This document shows positions 56,051 through 64,000 of a stretch of 64,000 bases of DNA, in pieces (the first letter of the stretch is position 1; every line of letters begins with the position of its first letter). The stretch is from positions 1 through 64,000 of the forward strand of contig NZ_JAELXW010000001.1 in the NCBI RefSeq assembly GCF_016428645.1, read 5' to 3'. Source of the DNA: Glycomyces salinus (GTDB lineage: Bacteria; Actinomycetota; Actinomycetes; Mycobacteriales; Micromonosporaceae). The position numbers and the translations under genes are program-made. Below the pieces are notes generated by a model, which did no database searches, had not been told where the DNA came from, and worked only from the letters and a program-made list of their open reading frames with translations.

Positions 56051-56338
56051 CTAGCGCCGGCCTGGCTCGGCTTCGGCTCGGTCGTCTTCCTCTGTCAGCA
56101 GCGGCACGATGTCGTCGCCGCGCTCGATGGCATCGAACAGTTCGGTCTCTTTGGCCCGCTTCGCCTCGGAGACGTCGGACCAGAATGCCTTGATCGATTC
56201 CTTCATTTCAGCACCGGCGCCGCCCACGCGGTCGGCGACCCCGCCGGGAGTGATGGACTCCGCGGCCTTGGTGAGCTTGCGCACCACCACCACGCCGACG
56301 GCCACACCGATGCCTACCCAGATCATCCGCTTGAACAC
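56051..56338 (-). CDS. Small membrane-anchored protein (DUF6167-like)
   Basis: The 95-residue protein has one N-terminal helix (about 4-20) with a KRMIWVGIGVAVGVVVVRK start and a charged cytoplasmic tail. Its length and placement directly upstream of alaS resemble a widespread uncharacterised actinobacterial gene. It is 20 bases from alaS and likely cotranscribed. Function is unknown. Confidence 0.8.
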   Translation of the reverse strand: MFKRMIWVGIGVAVGVVVVRKLTKAAESITPGGVADRVGGAGAEMKESIKAFWSDVSEAKRAKETELFDAIERGDDIVPLLTEEDDRAEAEPGRR

Positions 56339-56387
56339 GGCTGCTCCTGATTCGATACTCGCCGATGTCGCTCATCGGCGCCAATGC

Positions 56388-56891
56388 TTATTTCTTGCGC
56401 CGTTTCGAGGTCTTGCGGGCCTTCTTGCGTTCCTTCTTGGTCTGCTTGGAAGCCTCGACCATCCGGCGCACCTGCTCTTCGTCCACTTCCTGGCCGCGCT
56501 TCTTGACCGCCCGGCGCAGACCGAACCCGAAGGCGGCGGCCTTGACCAGCGGTGTGCCGACAGCGGCGGCGATGAGGCTGGTGATGTTCGCGACCTGCGA
56601 GGAGATGTGGGCGGCGTTGCCGGTGATCGAACCGACCTTCTCCAACTCGCCGTCGACCTTGACCAGGGAACCGTTGACGTTGGTGACCGTCGTGTTGAGG
56701 TTCTGCAGCAGCGGCCCGATCTCGCGGTCGACCTTGTCCAGGGTCTGGCCTGCCTTCACGACGATCTTATTGCGCAGGCTGATCAAGACCACGCTCAAAA
56801 CGATGCAGAGGATCAGGATGGCGACTCCGGTCAGGGCCGCGAACAGATCCCAGCCGTCGTTGAACTCCAACGCCAATGACTCCTCAGGCAC
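56388..56891 (-). CDS. DUF948 membrane protein
   Basis: The 167-residue product has one membrane helix (about 17-39), a coiled-coil segment with KAGQTLDKVDREIGPLLQNL and repeated Asn/Val/Thr heptads (45-90), and a Lys-rich tail ending KTSKRRKK. This is the DUF948 architecture found upstream of alaS in actinobacteria. The GTG at 56891 follows GAGGGGG; an in-frame ATG at 56957 is possible. A role in envelope or division-site organisation is speculative. Confidence 0.82.
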   Translation of the reverse strand: MPEESLALEFNDGWDLFAALTGVAILILCIVLSVVLISLRNKIVVKAGQTLDKVDREIGPLLQNLNTTVTNVNGSLVKVDGELEKVGSITGNAAHISSQVANITSLIAAAVGTPLVKAAAFGFGLRRAVKKRGQEVDEEQVRRMVEASKQTKKERKKARKTSKRRKK

Positions 56892-57071
56892 AATTTCCCC
56901 CTCGACTGAAGAACCGACCGCCCGACTGCGGTCGATGGTGATTCCTGGCTCCCGCACATGAGCAACCCCTCGGCGACGCCTGCGGAGCCGTAGATTTGTG
57001 CGGTCCTGACCTTACCTTGCGGTACCGGACAGAAAGCGCAACGGGGCGTCCCGGAGTCGCATCGGACTCGG

Positions 57072-57653
57072 CTACCCGGATTCGGAGGCGCTACTCCTGT
57101 CCTCGATCAGGCGCGGCAGCGCCGCCTGGGCGGCGACCACTGCGGTGACCTCGGAGCCCACGCACAATTCGAGACGGTCGTCGCAGGTCACGGGTACCAC
57201 CCACAGCTCCAGGAACAGCTCGTCGCGCACGTAGCAGCCGCCTTCGCCCTCCCCGCCAACGCATGTCGCCCCGTCGGCAGGAGCCCAGCCGCGCGCCAGG
57301 ATCGCCTGCCGGAATTCCCCGAGCGTGTCGTCGACAGTGCCCTCGGAAGTCCAGGCGCGGACGCGGACCCGGCACTCCCCCAGACACCACCGCGACCCGT
57401 AGGTCTCGTCGCCGACGCTGGTGGCGGCCCACTCGGGTACGTCGAGTTCGTCGACCGCGCGGCGAGTCGGGTCGATGGTGACGGCGCGACCGAGCCACAG
57501 CACCGCACCGACCAGCAGGACCGCGACCCCGGCGATCACCAGGACCATCACCCGCAGACGCTCGATGCGGGACCCGCTGGCGGCCAGCGCTTCGGCGAGG
57601 CGGTCGGAGGTGCGGCGGCAGGATCTGGGCGGCGGGGCGCTCTCACCGCTCAT
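57072..57653 (-). CDS. Hypothetical single-helix membrane protein with a six-cysteine exterior domain
   Basis: This 193-residue protein was not recognised. It has a short cytoplasmic N-terminus, one membrane helix (about 35-53, [20 protein letters not shown]) and an extracytoplasmic region with six Cys (in [28 protein letters not shown] and ELCVGSE), enough for three disulfides. The ATG at 57653 lies inside the last codons of rarA (11-base overlap) behind a GGACGAGG site, so it is translationally coupled to rarA. Confidence 0.7.
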   Translation of the reverse strand: MSGESAPPPRSCRRTSDRLAEALAASGSRIERLRVMVLVIAGVAVLLVGAVLWLGRAVTIDPTRRAVDELDVPEWAATSVGDETYGSRWCLGECRVRVRAWTSEGTVDDTLGEFRQAILARGWAPADGATCVGGEGEGGCYVRDELFLELWVVPVTCDDRLELCVGSEVTAVVAAQAALPRLIEDRSSASESG

Positions 57654-59028
57654 CCTCGTCCTTCCGGACGATCTTGCGCAGTTTGGCGAGCCGCTCGGCA
57701 ACTTCGCCTTCAGTGCCGTGGCGGGTGGGCCGGTAGTAGTCGCGACCGGCGATCACATCGGGCGCGTAGCGCTGGGGCACCACCCCGAGCGGGTCGCTGT
57801 GGGGGTAGACGTAGCCGGTGCCGTGGCCGAGCTCCGCCGAGCCGCGGTAGTGGGCGTCGCGCAGATCGGCCGGGACCGGACCGATCCTGCCATCGCGCAC
57901 ATCGCCGATGGCCTCGTCGATCGCGGTGATGACGGCGTTGGACTTGGGAGCGGTGGCCAGGTGGACGACGGCTTGGGCGAGGTTGATGCGGGCCTCGGGC
58001 ATGCCGATGCGCTCGACGGCGGTCGCGGCGGCGGTGGCGGTCTGGAGCGCGGTCGGGTCGGCCATGCCGATGTCCTCGGAGGCGAAGATGACCAGGCGGC
58101 GGGCGATGAAGCGGGGGTCCTCCCCAGCGACGACCATGCGGGCCAGGTAGTGCATCGCCGCGTCGACGTCGGAGCCGCGCAGGCTCTTGATGAATGCGCT
58201 GGCCACGTCGTAGTGGCCGTCGCCGTCGCGGTCGTAGCGGACGGCGGCGGTGTCGATGGCGGCCTCGACGACATCGACGGTCAGGTCCGGGGAGTTTCCT
58301 TCGGTCGCCTGGTCGGCCAGGGTGGCGGCGGCGGCTTCGAGGGCGGTGAGGGCCTTGCGGGCGTCGCCTCCCGCGGTGCGGACGAGGTGGTCGCGCGCTT
58401 CGGCGGTGATCTTGACGGCCCCGTCGAGGCCGCGCGGGGACGCGATGGAGCGGTCGATGACGATGCCGACATCGCCGTCGCCGAGTTCGCGGAGCGTCAG
58501 GAGGACGCAGCGGCTGACCAGGGGTGCGACCACGGAGAAGTAGGGGTTCTCGGTGGTGGCGGCCAGGAGCGTGATGGTGCGGTCCTCTACCGCACCGAGC
58601 AGGGAGTCCTGCTGGGTCTTGGTGAAGCGGTGGACCTCGTCGATGAACAGGATGGTCTGGGGGCCGCCGGTGCGGCGGACGCGGCGGGCCTCGTCGATGG
58701 CGGCCCGCACGTCCTTGACGCCGGAGTTGAGGGCCGACATGGCGCGGAAACGGCGGTCGTCGGACTGTGCGACGAGGTGGGCGATGGTGGTCTTTCCCGA
58801 GCCCGGAGGGCCCCAGAGGATGACGGACATGGGCTGGCGGCCTTCGACGATCTGCCGCAGCGGCGAGCCGGGGGTGAGCAGGTGGTCCTGGCCTACCAGC
58901 TCGTCCAGGGTCTGCGGGCGCATGCGCACGGCAAGCGGCTCGTCCCCGGAGGACGTGCCGGCCCCCTGAACCTCGACCCGCCTGGGTTCGGAAGGCTCGG
59001 CGATTTCGAACAGCCCTGGAGCATCCAT
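57643..59028 (-). CDS. rarA: Replication-associated recombination protein RarA (MgsA/WRNIP1 family AAA+ ATPase)
   Basis: RarA is a clamp-loader-like AAA+ ATPase acting at stalled forks. The protein (461 residues from ATG 59028) has [17 protein letters not shown], Walker [16 protein letters not shown], Walker [17 protein letters not shown], the sensor [10 protein letters not shown] and C-terminal [18 protein letters not shown] and [20 protein letters not shown] segments. In-frame ATGs at 59049 and 59061 are possible starts; none has a clear Shine-Dalgarno. It is upstream of the six-Cys protein gene. Confidence 0.95.
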   Translation of the reverse strand: MDAPGLFEIAEPSEPRRVEVQGAGTSSGDEPLAVRMRPQTLDELVGQDHLLTPGSPLRQIVEGRQPMSVILWGPPGSGKTTIAHLVAQSDDRRFRAMSALNSGVKDVRAAIDEARRVRRTGGPQTILFIDEVHRFTKTQQDSLLGAVEDRTITLLAATTENPYFSVVAPLVSRCVLLTLRELGDGDVGIVIDRSIASPRGLDGAVKITAEARDHLVRTAGGDARKALTALEAAAATLADQATEGNSPDLTVDVVEAAIDTAAVRYDRDGDGHYDVASAFIKSLRGSDVDAAMHYLARMVVAGEDPRFIARRLVIFASEDIGMADPTALQTATAAATAVERIGMPEARINLAQAVVHLATAPKSNAVITAIDEAIGDVRDGRIGPVPADLRDAHYRGSAELGHGTGYVYPHSDPLGVVPQRYAPDVIAGRDYYRPTRHGTEGEVAERLAKLRKIVRKDEDER

Positions 59029-59181
59029 GTCAGAACCAGCGTAGGCCATCTGTATGCGCATGTTGCATCACCGGGGGTTGTCGAGTGCCTGAACGACTCT
59101 GGAGACGTCGGCGCGAGTTGTTCTCCCGGCGAACAACTGCAACTTTTTCGCCCTTTACACCCTGAATTCCTGGCATTCCGG

Positions 59182-59232
59182 GCAGTTTGCCGTGCTCGGG
59201 CATTGACATCGCAGTTTGCCTGGTTTTACGGT
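59182..59232 (+). promoter_or_regulatory. cstA promoter region with GCAGTTTGCC direct repeats
   Basis: The 10-base sequence GCAGTTTGCC occurs at 59182-59191 and 59211-59220, 29 bases apart. A perfect TTGACA (59203-59208) and TACGGT (59227-59232) with an 18-base spacer form a plausible promoter, so the second repeat falls between -35 and -10. This would suit a carbon-responsive repressor; the protein is unknown. Confidence 0.5.
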
Positions 59233-59257
59233 GTCTTAACCGTTGAGTTGCCCCCTT

Positions 59258-59288
59258 GGCGAAGCTTGCGAGCCATAAATTTGCTCAG
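59258..59288 (+). repeat. 31-bp dispersed repeat, copy 2 (cstA leader)
   Basis: This segment, in the cstA 5' leader, matches 33271-33301 (inside pgl) at 28 of 31 positions with 17 identical bases at the left end. In the cstA frame it reads MAKLASHKFAQ from a TTG at 59256, close to the AKLASRKLAQ encoded in pgl. It lies 33-64 bases before the cstA ATG. Confidence 0.7.
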
Positions 59289-59321
59289 CCTCATACGGCT
59301 CATATAAATGGAGGCCGGCCC

Positions 59322-61061
59322 ATGCCTGCACTGTTCGTGGCGATCACCGTACTAGCGCTGTTCGCCTGCGGATTCATCTTCTACTCCAGATACCTCTCGC
59401 AGAAGGTCTACCGGCTCGACCCCACCTACTCCACCCCCGCTCACCGCTACAACGACGGCGTCGACTTCGTCCCCACCAACAAGCACGTCCTGTTCGGGCA
59501 CCACTTCACGTCGGTGGCCGGAGCGGCCCCCATCGTCGGCCCGGCGATCGCCGTCTTCTGGGGCTGGCTTCCGGCCCTGCTGTGGATCGTCATCGGCACC
59601 ATCGTCGCCGCCGGCGTCCACGACATGGGCGCGCTGGTGCTGTCGGTCCGCCACCGGGCCCGCGGCATCGGCACCCTCACCAAGGACGTCATCGGAGCCC
59701 GGGCCGGGACGCTGTTCCTGATCCTCATCTTCTTCCTGCTGACGTTGGTGAACGCCGTGTTCAGCGTCGTCATCGGCAACCTGCTGGTGGCCAATCCCGG
59801 CGCCGTGATCCCGATCTTCGGCGAGATCCCGATCGCGATGCTCATCGGCTACTACGTCTACAAGAAGCGCGGCGCGGCCCTGGTGCCGAGCCTGCTGGGC
59901 GTGGCGGCCCTGTACCTGCTCATCTGGGTCGGCCAGGCCGCGCCCATCGAGATCACCGGTCTGGCCGAGGCGCTCGGGGTAGAGCAGACCCGGAATGTGT
60001 GGATCGTGATCCTGTTCGTCTACACCTTCATCGCCTCGCGCATCCCGGTGTGGGTCCTGCTCCAGCCGCGCGACTACATCAACTCCCATCAGCTCTTCAT
60101 CGCGCTGGCGGTCGTGCTGCTGGGCGTGGGAGTCGGCTGGAACACGATGGTCGCCCCGGCCATCAACGCCGTGCCCGAGGACAGCCCGAGCATCTTCCCG
60201 TTCCTGTTCATCACCATCGCCTGCGGCGCGATCTCAGGCTTCCACTGCCTGGTGTCGTCGGGCACCACCGCCAAGCAGCTCGACAAGGAGACCGACGCCC
60301 GATACGTCGGCTACGGCGGGGCCATCGGCGAGGGGACGCTCGCTCTGTGCTCGGTCCTGGCCGTCGGCGCGGGCGTGGCCGCCACGCAGGCCGAATGGGA
60401 CGGCCTGTACCCGGACTTCTCGACCGCGTCCGGAGGGGCCGTCGGGAACTTCGTGGACGGCGTGGCCTCGTTCGCCAACAACCTCGGCATTCCGCTGGAC
60501 TACGCGGTGATCTTCGCGGCCGTGGTGGTCATCTCCTTCGCGGCGACCACGATGGACACAGGGGTCCGCTTGCAACGCTATGTGGTCCAGGAGATCGCTC
60601 AGCTCGCCGGGTGGCGTCGACTGGCCGGCAACCTCACGGTCGCGGGCCTGATCGCGGTCGCCGCGCCGCTGGCGCTAGCGCTCATCCCGGGCGGCGGCGA
60701 CGCCGGTTACGCCTTCGGGGTGCTGTGGCAGCTGTTCGGCACCACCAACCAGCTCCTGGCCGGCCTGGCGCTGGCGGTGATCGCGGTCTGGGTGCTCAAG
60801 CGCCGCGCCAACCCGCTGGCGATGCTGGTGCCGCTGGTGTTCCTGGTCGCGATGACCAGCTGGGCGCTGATCACCAACCTGCGGAACTTCATCGACGCCG
60901 GGGAATGGGTGCTCGCGCCGCTGGACGCGGTCATCTTCCTGCTCGCGATCTGGATGATCGTCGAGGCGGCCCGAGCTCTGGCAGAGGCATGGTCCACACG
61001 GAAGGGCCCGGCGCGCAACGCGCCGTCGGAAGACCTGGAAGAGGAGGGCGCCGCCAAGTAG
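59322..61061 (+). CDS. cstA: Carbon starvation protein CstA (pyruvate/peptide transporter family)
   Basis: The 579-residue membrane protein has about 15 helices. It shows the CstA segments YNDGVDFVPTNKHVLFGHHF (about 44-63), IVGPAIAVFWGWLPALLWIV and FHCLVSSGTTAKQLD. CstA proteins import pyruvate or peptides during carbon limitation. The ATG at 59322 follows GGAGG and starts the first helix. A TTG at 59256 in the same frame would add 22 residues encoded by a dispersed repeat; this start is less likely. The gene stands alone. Confidence 0.95.
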   Translation: MPALFVAITVLALFACGFIFYSRYLSQKVYRLDPTYSTPAHRYNDGVDFVPTNKHVLFGHHFTSVAGAAPIVGPAIAVFWGWLPALLWIVIGTIVAAGVHDMGALVLSVRHRARGIGTLTKDVIGARAGTLFLILIFFLLTLVNAVFSVVIGNLLVANPGAVIPIFGEIPIAMLIGYYVYKKRGAALVPSLLGVAALYLLIWVGQAAPIEITGLAEALGVEQTRNVWIVILFVYTFIASRIPVWVLLQPRDYINSHQLFIALAVVLLGVGVGWNTMVAPAINAVPEDSPSIFPFLFITIACGAISGFHCLVSSGTTAKQLDKETDARYVGYGGAIGEGTLALCSVLAVGAGVAATQAEWDGLYPDFSTASGGAVGNFVDGVASFANNLGIPLDYAVIFAAVVVISFAATTMDTGVRLQRYVVQEIAQLAGWRRLAGNLTVAGLIAVAAPLALALIPGGGDAGYAFGVLWQLFGTTNQLLAGLALAVIAVWVLKRRANPLAMLVPLVFLVAMTSWALITNLRNFIDAGEWVLAPLDAVIFLLAIWMIVEAARALAEAWSTRKGPARNAPSEDLEEEGAAK

Positions 61062-61071
61062 CGCGCGACAT

Positions 61072-61107
61072 GAAAGGGCCGCCGGGGATCGACCCGGCGG
61101 CCCTTTC
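61072..61107. terminator. Bidirectional terminator hairpin between cstA and the lipoprotein gene
   Basis: GAAAGGGCCGCCGGG (61072-61086) and CCCGGCGGCCCTTTC (61093-61107) are perfect 15-base complements around a 6-base loop, 10 bases after the cstA stop and 12 bases beyond the convergent lipoprotein stop. Confidence 0.82.
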
Positions 61108-61119
61108 GCGCGGCCTCCG

Positions 61120-62001
61120 CTACTGGAGCGAGCCGGCGAACTCTTCGAAGGTGTGGACGTTGTCCGACTCGGGCGCGCCGATGTCGTAGGACCCGCCGAT
61201 CTCGACGACCTCGCTGACCGTGTGAATCGTCATGCCCTCGATCTCTGGGAGGGTCGTCTCGACGGACTCGAGCAGCCCTTCCTCGTCGACGGTGACGGTG
61301 ACCTCGGTGTCGTCGACCAGCTCTGCTCCGTTGGCAGTGCCGCCCGTGGAGTTCATGAGCGTCTGCATGGCCTCGGAGTCGGCCTCGAGAGTGCCGGTGA
61401 AGACCCCTTCTTCGACCTCCTCGACGTCGGTGAGCTCGTCGAGCATCAGCTCGGTCTGCTCACGCAGATCGAAGGAGCCGACTTGCTGGTAGATCTGGCT
61501 GATCTCGCTGTCGTCGGTGAGGTCGAGGGTGAACCAGGCGTCCTCGCCGTAGTCCTCGGTCAGGGCCTCGAAGATGCCGCCGCCCGAGAACTGCATGTAG
61601 AGCACGTCTTCGACGACGATCGCCTCGCTGTGGGCGTCGGCGAACATCGACTCCATCATCTCTTCCATCTCCGGGTCCCCGGAGAAGTCCTCTCCCATGG
61701 CCTCCATGATCGCGCTCATGTAGATGTCCTGGGTGGCGTGCGAGGACTCGCCCTCGACCTGCAAGGTCATGTCCATGAAGTCGATGTCGTCGACGGTCAT
61801 GTGCGAGTCCATCTGGTACGACTGGTCGTCCAGGCCCTCGTAGGAAGCGAGCACCGCGGCCTGGGCGCCCTGCTGGGCGTTGCCGTCGGTCTCCGCTTCG
61901 TCGTTGCTGCCTCCGTCCGAATCGGAACAGGCGGCCAGGGCCAGGGCGATCGCACCGATCGCAGCGGTGCCTCCGGCCCGGCGGGCGGAGAGAATAGGCA
62001 T
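61120..62001 (-). CDS. Secreted lipoprotein (LppX/LprG-like beta-sandwich, unassigned)
   Basis: The 293-residue protein has a lipoprotein signal peptide with lipobox ALAACSDS (Cys25), then a Ser/Asp/Glu-rich linker. The remainder is acidic and resembles the actinobacterial LppX/LprAFG-type or DUF6612-like lipoproteins: repeats of VDDIDFMDMTLQVEG-type strands, two Met-rich segments and EVTVTVDEEGLLESVETTLP near the C-terminus. The ATG at 62001 is 5 bases after GGAGGAC. A lipid- or glycolipid-carrier role is possible but not shown. It lies downstream of the PknB-like kinase gene. Confidence 0.85.
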   Translation of the reverse strand: MPILSARRAGGTAAIGAIALALAACSDSDGGSNDEAETDGNAQQGAQAAVLASYEGLDDQSYQMDSHMTVDDIDFMDMTLQVEGESSHATQDIYMSAIMEAMGEDFSGDPEMEEMMESMFADAHSEAIVVEDVLYMQFSGGGIFEALTEDYGEDAWFTLDLTDDSEISQIYQQVGSFDLREQTELMLDELTDVEEVEEGVFTGTLEADSEAMQTLMNSTGGTANGAELVDDTEVTVTVDEEGLLESVETTLPEIEGMTIHTVSEVVEIGGSYDIGAPESDNVHTFEEFAGSLQ

Positions 62002-62099
62002 CGATGTCCTCCGATATCTAGGAGTCGGGTTTCCCATCCCCAGACTACATCGAAGGCCGCTGGGCGACATAGCCCCAGGATCGCCGTAACCGGCCAAGG

Positions 62100-63461
62100 T
62101 CAGTCCTCGCTGTTGGGCGAAGTGTTCTCGTTCTCGGTAGTCGGATTGCTGTCGGTGGGTTCCTCGTCCGTGGGTTCCTCGTCAGTCGGCTCCTCGTCCG
62201 TGGGTTCCTCGTCCGTGGGCTCTTCGGTGGTCGGCTCCTCGGTCGTGGGTTCCTCGGTCGTGGGTTCCTCGGTCGTGGGCTCCTCGGTGGTCGGCTCCCA
62301 GTTGGAGGTGTCGTCCTCCTCGGTGGTCTCCTCCTCGGTGGGAGACTCCGATTCGGTGGGGGCCTCAGAACTGGTCTCTTCCTCGGCCGGATTGATGTCT
62401 CCGGAATCGTCATCCTGACCCAGGAGCCAGATCAGGGACACGATCAGGGCCACCGCCAGCGTCACCGCGCCGGTGATCAGCCACGGCACGGCGCGTCCCC
62501 TGGACTCTCCGGCCTGTTCGAGCCGGTTGGTCGGCTGCGGGCTGGTGGTGTCTCCGACGGCGCCCATCGTCCGGGTGGCGCCGGCGCCCATCGCGCCCTC
62601 CGGCGGGGTCGACGGCGTCACCGGGATGCCGCCGGTGACGACTCGGCCCTCGCGCGCCGAGCGCGCCATGTCGGCCGCCGAGGTGTATCGGGCGCCGGGG
62701 TCCTTCTGGAGCGCTTGGAGGACCACTTGGGCGACTCCGGGCGGGATGTCACGATTCAGCGGCGGTGGTGCCTGGTGCATGTGGCCGCTCATGACGGCCA
62801 CCGGCGTGTCCGAGACGAACGGCGGCTGGCCCATCAGCGCCTCGTATGCCACGACGCCCAGCGAGTACAGGTCGGTCGCGCCGGTGGCCTCCTGGCCGTT
62901 GAGCTGCTCGGGAGAGGCGTAGGCGAGCGTGCCCATGACCGTGCCGGTCTCGGTCAGGCCCGAGGCGCCGCGGGCCGCGGCGATGCCGAAGTCGACGATC
63001 TTGACCGCGCCGGTCTCCTCGTCGACCAGGAGGTTCGCGGGCTTGATGTCTCTGTGGATGATGTCGGCCCGGTGGGCGACCTCGAGCGCGTCGGCGGCGG
63101 TGGAGACGATCCGCATGACCTCGGCGGGGGGCAGGGGGCCGCGCTCGCGCAGTATCTCGGCCAGGGATCGGCCCGTGACCAGCTCCATCACCAGGTAGGC
63201 GAGGGTGCCGTCTTCGCTTTCCTCTTCGCCGTAGTCGTAGAGGGCGACGATTCCGGGGGATTGGAGCGCCGCCACGGCGCGGGCTTCCAATTGGAAGCGG
63301 GCGCGGAATTTATCGTTGTCCGATAGTCCAGCATGGAGTATTTTAATTGCGACGCTGCGGCCGAGTCTGGTGTCGAAGCCTTTCCATACTTCGCCCATTC
63401 CACCGGCGGCCAGCCGTTCGTCCAACCGATAGCGGCCTGCCACTTCGGTCCCGCTCTGCAC
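62100..63461 (-). CDS. PknB-type transmembrane Ser/Thr protein kinase
   Basis: The 453-residue protein has an N-terminal kinase domain: glycine loop LAAGGMGEVWKG (17-28), Lys40 in VAIK, HRDIKPANL with Asp138, DFG (Asp157) and an activation loop with several Thr. A juxtamembrane linker (about 270-325), one membrane helix (327-348) and a disordered Glu/Thr/Pro tail follow. The tail holds ten EPT(T/D)(E/S) repeats (389-438). There are no PASTA domains. The GTG at 63461 follows AAGGAG. It is adjacent to a secreted lipoprotein gene. It likely senses envelope state; ligand unknown. Confidence 0.94.
   Translation of the reverse strand: MQSGTEVAGRYRLDERLAAGGMGEVWKGFDTRLGRSVAIKILHAGLSDNDKFRARFQLEARAVAALQSPGIVALYDYGEEESEDGTLAYLVMELVTGRSLAEILRERGPLPPAEVMRIVSTAADALEVAHRADIIHRDIKPANLLVDEETGAVKIVDFGIAAARGASGLTETGTVMGTLAYASPEQLNGQEATGATDLYSLGVVAYEALMGQPPFVSDTPVAVMSGHMHQAPPPLNRDIPPGVAQVVLQALQKDPGARYTSAADMARSAREGRVVTGGIPVTPSTPPEGAMGAGATRTMGAVGDTTSPQPTNRLEQAGESRGRAVPWLITGAVTLAVALIVSLIWLLGQDDDSGDINPAEEETSSEAPTESESPTEEETTEEDDTSNWEPTTEEPTTEEPTTEEPTTEEPTTEEPTDEEPTDEEPTDEEPTDEEPTDSNPTTENENTSPNSED
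62148..62297 (-). repeat. 15-bp minisatellite coding the kinase tail repeats
   Basis: Ten tandem 15-base units encode five EPTTE, four EPTDE and one EPTDS pentapeptides. The units differ mainly at third codon positions and at the Thr/Asp codon. Such arrays change in unit number by slippage. Confidence 0.9.
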
Positions 63462-63594
63462 GTCGAATCGCTCCTTGTTCCTGCCTCGCCCGGGTGTCAG
63501 ATATATCAGTCACGTTCTGCCCGCCCGAATTCGACCCGCAAGGCTCTTAAGGGATGGAAGAGATTGAGGGGCAGTCTGGCACGTGAAACAGCTG

Positions 63595-63622
63595 GCGGCC
63601 CGAGCCGAGGGGCTCGAGCCGC
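63595..63622 (-). terminator. Terminator hairpin after aspS
   Basis: GCGGCCCGAGCC (63595-63606) and GGCTCGAGCCGC (63611-63622) pair at 11 of 12 positions around a 4-base loop, 18 bases past the aspS stop. Confidence 0.75.
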
Positions 63623-63640
63623 TCACCTGGCATCGTATGA

Positions 63641-64000
63641 CTATTCGTCTACCTCGTCGGTCCCGGCTTCGGGCTCGAAGTCGATTCCGGCCTCGGCGCG
63701 CTGTTCGGGGGTGATCGGCGTTGGAGCGGCGGTGAGCGGGTCGTAGCCGCCGCCGGTCTTGGGGAAGGCGATGACCTCGCGGATCGAGTCGGACTTGGCC
63801 AGCAGGGCGCACACGCGGTCCCAGCCGAAGGCGATGCCGCCGTGCGGCGGGGCGCCGTACTTCAGGCCCTCGAGCAGGAACCCGAATTTCTCCTGGGCTT
63901 CCTCGTGGGTGATGCCGAGGACGTCGAAGACCCTGCTCTGGACCTCGCGGTCGTGGATACGGATCGAGCCGCCGGCGATCTCGTTGCCATTGCAGACGAT
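63641..64000 (-). CDS. aspS: Aspartate-tRNA ligase, C-terminal part (runs off the window)
   Basis: The last 119 codons are present, read from the window edge to a TAG at 63641. They include [19 protein letters not shown] and the class II motif 3 [17 protein letters not shown]. These are diagnostic of bacterial AspRS rather than AsnRS or LysRS. An unusual acidic C-terminal tail (about 20 residues, ending EAGTDEVDE) follows the [11 protein letters not shown] end of the catalytic domain. It is bacterial-type and could be discriminating or non-discriminating; that cannot be told from this part. Confidence 0.95.
   Translation of the reverse strand: MVCNGNEIAGGSIRIHDREVQSRVFDVLGITHEEAQEKFGFLLEGLKYGAPPHGGIAFGWDRVCALLAKSDSIREVIAFPKTGGGYDPLTAAPTPITPEQRAEAGIDFEPEAGTDEVDE

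Noticed and set aside
53328-56054. A 908-codon plus-strand frame opposite alaS
   Set aside because: Shadow of the alaS codon bias; no domain similarity and typical antisense composition.
59256-59321. TTG at 59256 as the cstA start, adding MAKLASHKFAQ and 11 more residues
   Set aside because: The ATG at 59322 has a well-placed GGAGG and matches the family start; the extra residues come from the dispersed repeat.
63575-63590. parS-like sequence (13 of 16 matches to TGTTTCACGTGAAACA on the minus strand)
   Set aside because: Only one half-site is intact, there is no cluster of such sites, and parA/parB or oriC genes are not in the window; likely chance.

Overview
This window is a very high G+C chromosomal segment of an actinobacterium. 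Support comes from the mraZ-rsmH-ftsL-ftsI division cluster, WhiA, the RNA polymerase-binding protein RbpA, the OpcA-assisted pentose phosphate operon, a SufR-led suf operon with a Rieske ferredoxin, an actinobacterial-type VLRF1 release factor, and frequent GTG/TTG starts. Genus cannot be fixed from the sequence alone; Glycomycetaceae or Micromonosporaceae-like bacteria are a guess. Most of the window is conserved core chromosome.

Layout. 1-2222 (minus): start of ftsI, ftsL-like, rsmH, mraZ, with a four-repeat MraZ operator upstream. 2609-8460 (plus): murT-gatD (lipid II amidation), a GH42 beta-galactosidase, a membrane protein and an Asp/Glu racemase. 8461-9079: a long non-coding stretch. 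9080-16430 (minus): sufR-sufB-sufD-Rieske-sufC-sufS-sufU-sufT-like, followed closely by acVLRF1; an iron-box-like palindrome lies upstream, between sufR and the divergent ctaA. 16595-23944: ctaA, a secreted GH51 arabinofuranosidase, an ADP-ribosylglycohydrolase, malic enzyme and a secreted trypsin-like protease. 23984-33397: ctaB, then the plus-strand operon tkt-tal-pgi-zwf-opcA-pgl, closed by a very strong hairpin.

33562-45079: rbpA (minus); an apparently inserted ROK regulator / HAD remnant / MFS transporter module; then on the minus strand secG, tpiA-pgk-gap, whiA-yvcK-rapZ and uvrC. 45117-50411 (minus): a RIO-type kinase and an ABC exporter with one ATPase but two tandem pairs of paralogous permeases. 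50464-59028 (minus): DCC protein, aroE, mltG, ruvX, alaS, three small membrane proteins and rarA. 59322-64000: cstA (plus), a lipoprotein, a PknB-like kinase with a repetitive acidic tail, and the C-terminal part of aspS (minus).

Functionally the window combines envelope synthesis and division, Fe-S assembly, heme A synthesis, central carbon flux (pentose phosphate pathway and lower glycolysis) and translation. No CRISPR array, transposase, rRNA or tRNA was seen. The most notable non-standard signals are: a 31-bp near-identical repeat shared by the 3' part of pgl and the cstA leader; a four-copy GAACAG/CTGTTC array upstream of gap; acVLRF1 at the end of the suf operon; a stop-codon-loss overlap in the duplicated permeases; and a truncated HAD reading frame overlapping the start of an MFS gene.
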